A stretch of 26,676 nucleotides of DNA from QPJE01 sp051747745 (GTDB lineage Bacteria; Bacillota; Halanaerobiia; Halanaerobiales; Halanaerobiaceae), in NCBI GenBank assembly GCA_051747745.1, contig JBNJGL010000031.1, positions 1 through 26,676 on the forward strand, read 5' to 3'. The position numbers were made by a program, and so were the translations under genes. Below the pieces are notes generated by a model that had not been told where the DNA came from, did no database searches, and worked only from the letters and a program-made list of their open reading frames with translations. Below, one piece after another: positions 15,890 through 23,445 of this stretch. Position 1 is the stretch's first letter. Each line of letters begins with the position of its first letter.

Positions 15890-17626
15890 ATGCTGAATAT
15901 AATAGCTCTGCTTGTCTTTTTTCTACTATTATTTACTTTAATTTATTTATTTGGGGAGTATATAGCCTGGATTTATAAAGAGGAAACGAAAAGTAAAAGT
16001 AATTTGCCGGATAAACTGAAATTTATTAAAAAACTGGATAGGCCATTTAAGTTTGTAGAAAATAAAATATTTTCGTTTTTAAATATTGACACTGATCAGG
16101 AAATGGACTGGAAACAGTATTTATTTTCATTGCTGATCTTTAATGGAGTTTTATTTATATTTTTATTTCTGGTTTTTAAATACCAGAATATTCTGCCTCT
16201 AAATCCGCTTAATTTAGACGGGATGAGCTGGCATCAGGCTTTCCATACAGCCAGTACTTTTATCAGTAATACAAATCAGCAGCATTATGCAGGCGAAACT
16301 TTATCATATTTTTCACAGCTCTTTGCAGTTGGCCTGGCAATGTTTTTATCTGCAGGTACCGGTCTGGCTCTTGCTCCGGCTTTTACACGAGGAATTCAGA
16401 ATGAAGAAGATGGTAAATTGGGTAATTTTTATGTAAATTTAATAAAAGGTTTAATTAGATTTTTACTGCCGGTTTCTTTTATAGTTGCTCTACTTTTGAT
16501 TTCTCAGGGTTCACCCCAGTGGTTTGGAGGAGAAATTGTAGTTAATACAGTTGAAGGAGTTAAACAGGCAATTCGTGTTGGTCCTGTAGCCGGAATAGAG
16601 GCTATTAAAACTCTGGGTACAAATGGTGGTGGTTTTTTTGCAGCAAATGCTGCCCATCCATTTGAAAATCCAACAGTTTTATCAAATATAGTGCTTAATT
16701 TAATAATGCTGGCCAGTCCTATGGCAATCATTTATTCTTTTGGAACCTGGATGGGAAAGAGGAGACATGGAGTAATTCTAATTGGAGCGTTATTTATAAT
16801 CTTTTTAGGCCTATTCTGGATTACAGCAGCTGGAGAAATGCAGCCAAATAGGGCTGTTACAATGGCAGAAGGAGATCTACACATAGACCAGAGTCTGGGT
16901 AATATGGAAGGAAAAGAAACACGTTTTGGCAGTCTTTTAAGTTCACTCTGGGCTATTTCTACAACTTCAACTACTAATGGTGCAGTCAACAGTATGCATA
17001 ATAGTTATAATCCCCAGGGAAGTGTTGGCCCATTTCTGGCAATGGCAATGAACTGCCTATATAATGGGGTTGGGGTTGGTCTGCTTAACTTAATGACCTA
17101 TATATTCATCTGTGTATTTATCGCCGGTTTGATGATTGGTCGTGCTCCTCAGTACTTAGGTAAGCAAATTGAATGGCGTGAAGTTAAAATCGCAGCTTTA
17201 ATTATTCTTCTGCTGCCTGTATTAGTTTTATTTCCAACTTCTATTGCAGTGATTACTAAAGTAGGAAAAGAAGCTATTCATAATCCCGGTTTTACTGGTT
17301 TTTCAGAAGTATTATATGAAATGTTTTCAGCTGCAGCCAATAATGGTAGTGGCTTTGAAGGCTTAATGGATAATTCAGTATTTTATAATGTACTTAATGG
17401 TGGAACCATTTTAATGGGAAGATATCTTCCTATTTTTGGCCAGCTTTTGATAGCTGGAAATTTATCAAAAAAGAAAATTCGTCCAGAAACCGAAGGAACA
17501 CTTAAAGTTGAAAATTTATCATTTCTGATTCTATTTGTTGGTGTAATGATTATTATCGGTGGTCTAATCTTTATGCCTGCATTAGCAGTAGGACCAATTG
17601 CAGAAATGCTAAGTGGGGGGATGTAA
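15890..17626 (+). CDS. kdpA: Potassium-transporting ATPase K+-binding subunit KdpA
   Basis: A 578-residue membrane subunit that holds the K+ selectivity filter of the high-affinity Kdp pump, a relative of Trk/Ktr channels. The four filter regions are present: SNTNQQHYAG (126-135), GTNGGGFF (243-250), TSTTNGAVN (359-367) and NNGSGF (484-489). The length is about 20 residues above the E. coli protein, mostly at the N-terminal loop. AAGGATGGTG precedes the ATG and kdpB begins two bases after its stop. It acts with KdpB (ATPase), KdpC and KdpF to scavenge K+ at low external concentration. Confidence 0.98.
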   Translation: MLNIIALLVFFLLLFTLIYLFGEYIAWIYKEETKSKSNLPDKLKFIKKLDRPFKFVENKIFSFLNIDTDQEMDWKQYLFSLLIFNGVLFIFLFLVFKYQNILPLNPLNLDGMSWHQAFHTASTFISNTNQQHYAGETLSYFSQLFAVGLAMFLSAGTGLALAPAFTRGIQNEEDGKLGNFYVNLIKGLIRFLLPVSFIVALLLISQGSPQWFGGEIVVNTVEGVKQAIRVGPVAGIEAIKTLGTNGGGFFAANAAHPFENPTVLSNIVLNLIMLASPMAIIYSFGTWMGKRRHGVILIGALFIIFLGLFWITAAGEMQPNRAVTMAEGDLHIDQSLGNMEGKETRFGSLLSSLWAISTTSTTNGAVNSMHNSYNPQGSVGPFLAMAMNCLYNGVGVGLLNLMTYIFICVFIAGLMIGRAPQYLGKQIEWREVKIAALIILLLPVLVLFPTSIAVITKVGKEAIHNPGFTGFSEVLYEMFSAAANNGSGFEGLMDNSVFYNVLNGGTILMGRYLPIFGQLLIAGNLSKKKIRPETEGTLKVENLSFLILFVGVMIIIGGLIFMPALAVGPIAEMLSGGM

Positions 17627-17628
17627 AG

Positions 17629-19665
17629 ATGTTCGATATAGATTGGGAACAGCAGTGGACAGCAATTAAACAGTCATTTATCAAACTGGATCCCGGATAT
17701 TTGATCAAAAATCCAGTTATGTTTGTTGTAGAGCTCTGTACTATACTGACAATAATCTTGACAGTTTATCCACCTTTATTTAACGGTCAGGAACCTACCT
17801 GGTATTATCTGACAATCACATTAATTTTAGTTTTTACCCTCTTGTTTGCAAATTATGCTGAATCATTAGCAGAACTGCAGGGGGAGGCCCATGCTGATAG
17901 TCTAAAGGCCTTACAGGTTGAAAGTGAAGGTAAAAGATTAAAAAATAAAGATATTGAATTAGCTGATATAACAGAAGACGATTATGAGATTGTAGCTGGA
18001 GAAGATATAGAGAAAGGGGACTATGTATTTGTAGAAAAAGGAGACATTATACCTCGAGATGGAGAAGTTGTTGAAGGTAGTGCCTCTATTGATGAATCAG
18101 CAATTACCGGAGAATCAGAAGCTGTAATTAGGGAAAGTGGTGGTGACAGAAACTCTGTTACAGAAGGAACTGAAGTTTTAAGTGATGTGCTTAAAATTGA
18201 AGTTACTGCTGCAGTAGGAGAGTCATTTTTAGATAGGATGATTGGTCTGGTAGAGACAGCATCCAGACAGAAAACTCCCAATGAAATATCTATGACCCTG
18301 CTTTTAGCCAGCTTTACCTTTGTTTACCTGGCTGCAGTTGTCACTATGCGTTTCTTTGGCATGTATGTTGATATGAATGTTGATGTTGCAAACTTAATTG
18401 CTCTATTAATCGGTTTAATGCCGACAACTATTGGTGCTTTACTGGCCTCGATAAGAATTGCAGGAATGACCAGAGTGACCAGAGAAAATATAATTGCTAA
18501 ATCAGGTAAGGCAGTTGAATCAGCCGGTGACCTTGATGCTCTGATTTTAGATAAAACAGGTACAATTACAACTGGAGAAAGAATAGCAGAGAAATTTATT
18601 GCAGTTGGCAGTGAAGATAATGAATTATATAAAGCCTGTCTGCAGTCTTCCTATTTTGATGAAACTCCAGAAGGGCGCTCAGTGGTTAATCTGGCTCATG
18701 ATCTTGATGTTGATGTTGATGAAAGTGAGCTGAAAAAAGAAAATTTCGTTGAATTTTCTGCTAAAACCAGAATGAGCGGTATTGACCTGCCTGATGGAAC
18801 TGAAGTTAGAAAAGGTTCTGTAGAGGCAGTTAAAGAATATGCAGAAGAGATTCCCGATGGATTGACAGATAAAGCACATGAAATTGCAGATAGTGGTGGA
18901 ACTCCGCTGGCTGTGGCAGTTGATAAAAAAATTCTTGGCTTAATTGAGCTGCAGGATGAATTGAAAATTGGTATAAAAGCCAGAATCCAGGAACTTCAGG
19001 AAATGGGAGTTAAATGTATTATGGCAACCGGTGATAATGAAAGAACTGCCCGCTATGTAGCTGAGCAGGCTGGAATCGAAGAATACTATTCTGAGTTTAA
19101 GCCAGAAGAAAAAATTGCTCTGGTAGAAAAAATACAGAAAACAGGAAAGTTAATAGGAATGACCGGTGATGGTACAAATGATGCTCCTGCTTTGGCCAAA
19201 GCTGATGTGGGGCTGGCAATGCAGGCTGGTACTAATGCTGCTAAAGAAGCTGGTAATATGGTTGACCTTGATTCTGATCCGACTAAATTAATTGAGGTAG
19301 TTGCTATTGGTAAACAGCTTTTAATGACCAGAGGTTCTCTAACAACTTTCAGTATTGCCAATGATATTTCAAGATATTTTGCTCTGGTTCCTGCGATTTT
19401 TGGGGCAGGAATACCTGCTTTACAGCAGATTAACTTTATGAACTTATATTCACCACAGAGTGTAGTAATTGCTTCTTTAATTTATAATTCACTAATTATT
19501 CCCTTTTTAATTCCGCTGGCAATGAAGGGTGTGGATTATAAAGCGGAGAGTTCTTCCAAATTACTGCGTAAGAATTTGGTTATGTATGGTGGAGCCGGTT
19601 TAATTGCACCATTTATTTCTATTAAATTAATTGATATGCTATTAGTAATGCTGGGGGTGTTTTAA
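17629..19665 (+). CDS. kdpB: Potassium-transporting P-type ATPase subunit KdpB
   Basis: A 678-residue P-type ATPase subunit that drives K+ import by the KdpFABC complex. Seen motifs are TGES (160-163, actuator loop; the Ser here is the site of inhibitory phosphorylation in E. coli), the membrane proline motif MPTTIGALL (264-272), the phosphorylation site DKTGTIT with D308, and the hinge motif TGDGTND (512-518). The nucleotide-binding domain is compact as usual for KdpB. The C-terminal NMVDLDSDPTKLIEV and RGSLTTFSIAND stretches closely follow the family. kdpC starts immediately after its stop codon. Confidence 0.98.
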   Translation: MFDIDWEQQWTAIKQSFIKLDPGYLIKNPVMFVVELCTILTIILTVYPPLFNGQEPTWYYLTITLILVFTLLFANYAESLAELQGEAHADSLKALQVESEGKRLKNKDIELADITEDDYEIVAGEDIEKGDYVFVEKGDIIPRDGEVVEGSASIDESAITGESEAVIRESGGDRNSVTEGTEVLSDVLKIEVTAAVGESFLDRMIGLVETASRQKTPNEISMTLLLASFTFVYLAAVVTMRFFGMYVDMNVDVANLIALLIGLMPTTIGALLASIRIAGMTRVTRENIIAKSGKAVESAGDLDALILDKTGTITTGERIAEKFIAVGSEDNELYKACLQSSYFDETPEGRSVVNLAHDLDVDVDESELKKENFVEFSAKTRMSGIDLPDGTEVRKGSVEAVKEYAEEIPDGLTDKAHEIADSGGTPLAVAVDKKILGLIELQDELKIGIKARIQELQEMGVKCIMATGDNERTARYVAEQAGIEEYYSEFKPEEKIALVEKIQKTGKLIGMTGDGTNDAPALAKADVGLAMQAGTNAAKEAGNMVDLDSDPTKLIEVVAIGKQLLMTRGSLTTFSIANDISRYFALVPAIFGAGIPALQQINFMNLYSPQSVVIASLIYNSLIIPFLIPLAMKGVDYKAESSSKLLRKNLVMYGGAGLIAPFISIKLIDMLLVMLGVF

Positions 19666-20235
19666 ATGAGTATCAGAAAAGATTTATTAACTGCAGTAAA
19701 ATTGCTCTTAGTTTCTTTACTGCTTTTTTCAATAATTTATCCACTGCTGCTTGGTGGAATTGGGCAGTTATTTGCTGATAAAGCAGAAGGCAGTATAGTT
19801 TATAAGGATGGAGAAGCTGTAGGTTCACGTCTAATAGGTCAGAATTTTGAAAGCGACAGTTATTTTATATCCAGACCATCTTCAATAAATTATGATGCCT
19901 CTATTTCTGGTAGTGATAATCTGGCTTCATCAAATCCAAAGATGCAGCAGAGAATAACTGCTGACTTAGAAAAAATTGAAACAAAATATGATTCTGGAAA
20001 TAATGCAGTACCTGTGGATTTAATTACTGAATCTGGTTCTGCTTTAGATCCTCATATTTCTCCAGAGGCAGCTTATTTTCAGGTTACCTATCTCAGCCAG
20101 AAGACTGGCCTTACTGAAACTGAGCTAAATTCATTGATCAGCAAACATACTGATGGACGTTTATTAGGCTTATTTGGAGAAAGCAGAGTTAATGTACTGG
20201 AATTAAATCTTGCTTTAGAGGAGGTATTAGATTAA
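19666..20235 (+). CDS. kdpC: Potassium-transporting ATPase subunit KdpC
   Basis: A 189-residue subunit with one N-terminal membrane helix (about 10-30) and an external domain. The family segments SGSDNLASSNPK and DPHISPEAAYFQ are clear, as is the closing NVLELNLALEEV. KdpC is needed for assembly and nucleotide affinity of the complex. GGGGGTG upstream within the end of kdpB acts as ribosome site, with no intergenic space. Its stop codon overlaps the ATG of the following USP gene by one base. Confidence 0.97.
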   Translation: MSIRKDLLTAVKLLLVSLLLFSIIYPLLLGGIGQLFADKAEGSIVYKDGEAVGSRLIGQNFESDSYFISRPSSINYDASISGSDNLASSNPKMQQRITADLEKIETKYDSGNNAVPVDLITESGSALDPHISPEAAYFQVTYLSQKTGLTETELNSLISKHTDGRLLGLFGESRVNVLELNLALEEVLD

Positions 20236-21059
20236 TGAATGATAAATCAAAAGAAAGCTGGCCCGGATATAATAAAATTTTGCTTCCTTTAGGTCATAAA
20301 GCAGATATTAATAATTTAACAGATCTGGCTTCTTATATAATTGAAAGAAAAAAAGGAATGGTTAAATTTATTCATGTGATTCAGGAAGGAAGTTATATTA
20401 ATCTACCCAGGGAGTGGAGAGAGGGAGCGCAGAGAGTTACTGATAGCCATCATAAAATGATGACATATGGAATACACAGTGATCGTGAAATTGTGACTTC
20501 TAAAACTGTTGAAAGAGGTATTTTAGAAACAGCGTTTGATATGGAAGCAGAAGCAATAATATTAGGCTGGGGACCCAAACCAGGTGCTAAGATCTCTAAA
20601 ATGGCTTCAAATATAATGGGCAATTTTCATGGAGATGTAATTATTTATAAAAATAGAGTTGATATTGAACAAACAAAAAAAATAATGTATCCGGTAGCAA
20701 AAACACCTTCGAAGAGCAGATTGAATTTGATTAAACATATAATTCAGGAAACTGGAGCTACTTTAACATTAACTCATTACGTAGATAAAAGAAATGGCAG
20801 CCTTCAAAAAGGAAATGAAATTCTGGAAAATGCAGAAGAAAAGGCCTTTGAATTTAATATTGATGTTGAAACTAAAATACTTGAGGGTGATTCTTTGACA
20901 ACTAGTATTAAAGAATCCACAGATGATTTTGATTTGTTGGTTATTGGACCTTCTGGAGACTGGTGGGTTTACCAGACATTATTTGGGAAGAAAACAGATA
21001 AAATTGCAGAGGCAGCAAAATGTTCAGTCTTACTTCATAAGTATGGAGAAGAAGAATAG
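20235..21059 (+). CDS. Tandem universal stress protein (UspA-like) at the end of the kdp operon
   Basis: A 274-residue soluble protein with two UspA-like alpha/beta domains (about 11-137 and 148-271), each opening with a beta strand ending in a YNKILLPL or KKIMYPVA pattern. The second domain keeps a near-complete ATP loop G238-x2-G241-x9-G251, but Lys follows where Ser/Thr is usual; the first domain is more degenerate. The ATG overlaps the kdpC stop by one base, so it is translationally coupled to the pump. No kdpD or kdpE follows; KdpD sensors themselves contain a USP domain, which in S. aureus binds c-di-AMP. A role as nucleotide-sensing regulator of Kdp is therefore attractive but is inference. 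A bidirectional terminator follows. Confidence 0.85.
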   Translation: MNDKSKESWPGYNKILLPLGHKADINNLTDLASYIIERKKGMVKFIHVIQEGSYINLPREWREGAQRVTDSHHKMMTYGIHSDREIVTSKTVERGILETAFDMEAEAIILGWGPKPGAKISKMASNIMGNFHGDVIIYKNRVDIEQTKKIMYPVAKTPSKSRLNLIKHIIQETGATLTLTHYVDKRNGSLQKGNEILENAEEKAFEFNIDVETKILEGDSLTTSIKESTDDFDLLVIGPSGDWWVYQTLFGKKTDKIAEAAKCSVLLHKYGEEE

Positions 21060-21135
21060 TAATAAAAAAACCTCATATTTATTAAAATTATCTAAAGAAA
21101 ATTTCATTTAAAGCTGTGATTTAATGGGAGAAATT

Positions 21136-21193
21136 CATAAAAAAAAATAAAATAGCCCATTGAGCATAAAAGAACTCAATGGGCTTGTTTTTA
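21136..21193. terminator. Bidirectional terminator between the kdp operon and dps
   Basis: A perfect 11-bp stem AGCCCATTGAG (21154-21164) and CTCAATGGGCT (21175-21185) with a 10-base loop. A T-rich run TTGTTTTTA follows on the plus strand, and an A-rich run (21139-21152) precedes it, which reads as a T-run for minus-strand transcripts. It can end both the kdp-USP transcript and the convergent dps transcript. Confidence 0.9.
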
Positions 21194-21222
21194 CTACTTC
21201 TTTTAATTTTTGAAAATATTTA

Positions 21223-21657
21223 TTAACCGCGAATTGCTCTAATAAACCAGAGATTTTTGCTGTATCCAGCAACATGTTCTTCCAGTTCACCTACTACTTC
21301 AAAATCGCCATCTTTGTCTGCTTCTTCTCTTATTTTAACTGCAAGAGATTTCATCTCTTTAAGATCATTTTCAACGATTTCTAGAACTTCGTCACAGCCA
21401 AAAACTTTTCCTTCCAGTTCATCAACTGTGGCATTTTCCATATAATCTCCCATCTTTACTAAAGGCATTTCACCTTTCATCTTCATGATTTCAGCGATTT
21501 CATCATACTTTTCAAAGAAATCATCATATAGAGCTTCAGTAAATTCGTGGATCTGCATAAAGCGCTTCCCTTCTACATTCCAGTGAAGGTTATGTAGTTT
21601 TGTGTTCAGTACAGCTAAATTTGCTAAATAAGTTTGTAAGTTTTCATAATTTTTCAT
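21223..21657 (-). CDS. dps: Dps-family ferritin-like DNA-protection protein
   Basis: A 144-residue helical protein of the Dps family, which forms 12-subunit shells that oxidise and store iron with peroxide and protect DNA. The diagnostic N-terminal stretch HNLHWNV (22-28), then H37 in QIHEFTEALYDDF and the YDEIAE segment (51-56), carry the inter-subunit ferroxidase ligands. There is no long basic N-terminal tail, so DNA binding may be weak. TTTCCTCC on the plus strand (AGGAGGAAA on the coding strand) is a strong ribosome site. A promoter and palindromic operator lie just upstream. The gene is divergent from the PucR-type regulator and convergent with kdp. Confidence 0.93.
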   Translation of the reverse strand: MKNYENLQTYLANLAVLNTKLHNLHWNVEGKRFMQIHEFTEALYDDFFEKYDEIAEIMKMKGEMPLVKMGDYMENATVDELEGKVFGCDEVLEIVENDLKEMKSLAVKIREEADKDGDFEVVGELEEHVAGYSKNLWFIRAIRG

Positions 21658-21688
21658 TTTTATTTCCTCCTAATTAATTTCTTTTCTT

Positions 21689-21707
21689 ATCAGTAATAAT
21701 TACTGAT
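21689..21707. promoter_or_regulatory. PerR/Fur-like palindrome in the dps leader
   Basis: ATCAGTAAT-A-ATTACTGAT is a perfect 9-1-9 inverted repeat. Its centre TAATNATTA equals the core of the 7-1-7 boxes recognised by PerR and Fur (consensus TTATAATNATTATAA or TGATAATNATTATCA), though the outer three bases on each side differ. It sits about 13-31 bases after the predicted dps transcription start, suitable for repression. PerR control of dps/mrgA is known in Bacillus. Confidence 0.6.
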
Positions 21708-21725
21708 ATCAATTACTCTATTATT

Positions 21726-21754
21726 AATATATATTATATTATCGGAAATGTCAA
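21726..21754 (-). promoter_or_regulatory. Sigma-A promoter of dps
   Basis: On the minus strand a perfect TTGACA (21754-21749) is followed after exactly 17 bases by TATATT (21731-21726). Start of transcription would be near 21720, upstream of the palindrome and about 63 bases before the dps start codon. Confidence 0.7.
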
Positions 21755-21775
21755 GATTAAAAGTGAAATTGTAAA

Positions 21776-23317
21776 ATGATTTACTTNNNNNNNNNNNNNN
21801 NNNNNNNNNNNNNNNNNNNNNNNNNNNNNNNNNNNNNNNNNNNNNNNNNNNNNNNNNNNNNNNNNNNNNNNNNNNNNNNNNNNNNNACTGTTACAGTAAT
21901 GGATGCACCTGATTTTTATAAATGGATTAATGGAGGAGAATTCATTATATCTACAGCATATGTTATTAAAGATGATATTGATTATTTATTGGAACTGCTT
22001 GATATAATGGATCAGAAAAATGCAGCTGGTCTTGGAATTAAAATAGACAGATATATAAAAATAGTGCCAGAAGAGATTAAAAATAAAGCTGATAGGTTAA
22101 ATTTCCCTATAATCTACATTCCCGATGAATTTGCATTTGCAGATATAATTAACCCTGTTTTATCAGAGGTTGTCAATCGGCAGGCTAAGAAACTAAGATA
22201 TTCTGAAAAAGTTCATGAGTCTTTTACAAAATTAGTTTTGGAAGATGAGGATTTTCCAGTAATTCTTGATAGTTTAGAAAAATTGATAAAAACAAAAACT
22301 GTTTTTTATGATAAATTTTCAGAACAGCTTTTTAATTCCAGAAAACTGATAAATAATACAAAAGGTATAAGTGATTTAATAGAAGAAAACTTTACTTACA
22401 AATTGACATATAAAAATAAAACATATGGTTACATTATTTTAATTGATAAGGAAGCCGATTTTGTTTTAAAAGAATATGATAAAATTGCTGTTGAACATGC
22501 TGCTACTGTTTTGCGGTTAAAAATTCAGCGGGAAATTTCTAATTACCAGGTGGAGTTAAGATTTAAAAATGAGTTCATACAGGATCTGATTTTTAATAAC
22601 TTCAGTTCAAAAGATGAAATAAAAGAACAGCTAAATAAATATGACTGGACATATAATAATGATATTTTTTGTTTAATAACTAAACTGGATAAGCACAGCA
22701 GTATAACTAAAGCCAGAGATCTTGAAAGAAAATTCAAAGAAGAGTTTTGCGGTTCTGTTTTTACTCAAATTGGCAATCGATTTATTTATTTAATTAAATT
22801 AGATGGAAACAGCGAATATATGGATCGGAATGTTAAAAAGAAAATAAAGAAAATATTTTCTGATGCTTCTAATGGAAGTTTTTTTTATACAGGTATTGGA
22901 AATGTAAGAGCTAACATAGCTGATATTAATTTAAGCTATGAAGAAGCAAAAAATGCTCTAAATTTAGGTATGAATATAAAATCTGAGGAAAAAATTTATT
23001 TTTTTAATGAACTCGGCATATACAGGCTGCTGGATATTGTAATAAAAGAAGACATAGCAGAGGAATTTATGGAAGATAATCTTGGAAAGCTTATAAGATA
23101 TGATAACAGTGCAAATGATAATTTGCTTGAAACATTAGAAACAATAATAGAAAATGACTGGAATTTAAAAAAGAGTTCACAGGATTTATTTATTCATTAT
23201 AATACTGCAAAATACAGGTTCAGCAAGATATGTAAAATTTTAGATTTAGATCCCGATGACTGGAATCAAAAGTTAAATATAGCCATTTCCGTAAAATTAT
23301 TAAAAATGAATATTTAA
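21776..23317 (+). CDS. PucR-family transcriptional regulator, interrupted by an assembly gap
   Basis: A regulator of about 513 residues as drawn. After the N run the reading begins TVTVMDAPDFYKWINGGEF, the core of the PucR N-terminal domain found in purine, allantoin and other amine catabolism regulators; a GGDEF-like middle region follows, and the C-terminal helix-turn-helix (about 450-510) shows LLETLETIIENDWNLKKS and then HYNTAKYRFSKI. The first codons before the gap (ATG 21776, reading MIY) are in frame across 100 N, and the roughly 33 missing residues equal what this domain normally has before VMDAPD, so the start is plausible but unproven. The gene precedes two M20 amidohydrolases and two membrane proteins, which it probably controls. 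Confidence 0.85.
   Translation: MIYXXXXXXXXXXXXXXXXXXXXXXXXXXXXXXXXXXTVTVMDAPDFYKWINGGEFIISTAYVIKDDIDYLLELLDIMDQKNAAGLGIKIDRYIKIVPEEIKNKADRLNFPIIYIPDEFAFADIINPVLSEVVNRQAKKLRYSEKVHESFTKLVLEDEDFPVILDSLEKLIKTKTVFYDKFSEQLFNSRKLINNTKGISDLIEENFTYKLTYKNKTYGYIILIDKEADFVLKEYDKIAVEHAATVLRLKIQREISNYQVELRFKNEFIQDLIFNNFSSKDEIKEQLNKYDWTYNNDIFCLITKLDKHSSITKARDLERKFKEEFCGSVFTQIGNRFIYLIKLDGNSEYMDRNVKKKIKKIFSDASNGSFFYTGIGNVRANIADINLSYEEAKNALNLGMNIKSEEKIYFFNELGIYRLLDIVIKEDIAEEFMEDNLGKLIRYDNSANDNLLETLETIIENDWNLKKSSQDLFIHYNTAKYRFSKICKILDLDPDDWNQKLNIAISVKLLKMNI
21787..21886. other. Assembly gap (100 N)
   Basis: Exactly 100 undetermined bases, the common placeholder for a scaffold join of unknown length. It removes the N-terminal part of the PucR-type regulator. 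Sequence continuity across it is assumed, not shown. Confidence 0.99.
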
Positions 23318-23327
23318 ATCTTATACG

Positions 23328-23363
23328 AACCGTACAATTTGAGGGAACTTTTATTGTACGGTT
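23328..23363. repeat. Perfect 10-bp inverted repeat between the PucR gene and the amidohydrolase
   Basis: AACCGTACAA (23328-23337) and TTGTACGGTT (23354-23363) are exact inverse complements separated by 16 bases. No T-run follows on either strand, so it is not a standard terminator. A TATAAT at 23393-23398 lies 30 bases downstream, with only a weak -35 (TATTAA, 23370-23375). The repeat may be an operator, for example for the adjacent PucR-type regulator, or an mRNA hairpin. Confidence 0.6.
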
Positions 23364-23426
23364 AAAATATATTAAATATTCAGTATATTTGATATAATCA
23401 ATATATGATTGAAATATAATTCGAAA

Positions 23427-23445
23427 AAGGAGGTGAGTTAAACTG
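23427..23445 (+). promoter_or_regulatory. Ribosome binding site that decides a CTG start
   Basis: AAGGAGGTGA (23427-23436), nearly a full match to the anti-Shine-Dalgarno end of 16S rRNA, lies 7 bases before CTG 23443. No ATG, GTG or TTG occurs in the same frame between the upstream stop (TGA 23434-23436) and this point, so the site fits only the CTG codon. Confidence 0.75.

Noticed and set aside
20923..21111. 62-codon plus-strand frame at the end of the USP gene
   Set aside because: It overlaps the USP coding sequence in another frame and runs into non-coding sequence before the terminator.
23328..23370. Inverted repeat after the PucR gene as a rho-independent terminator
   Set aside because: The stem is perfect but an A-rich sequence, not a T-run, follows it, and the loop is long at 16 bases.
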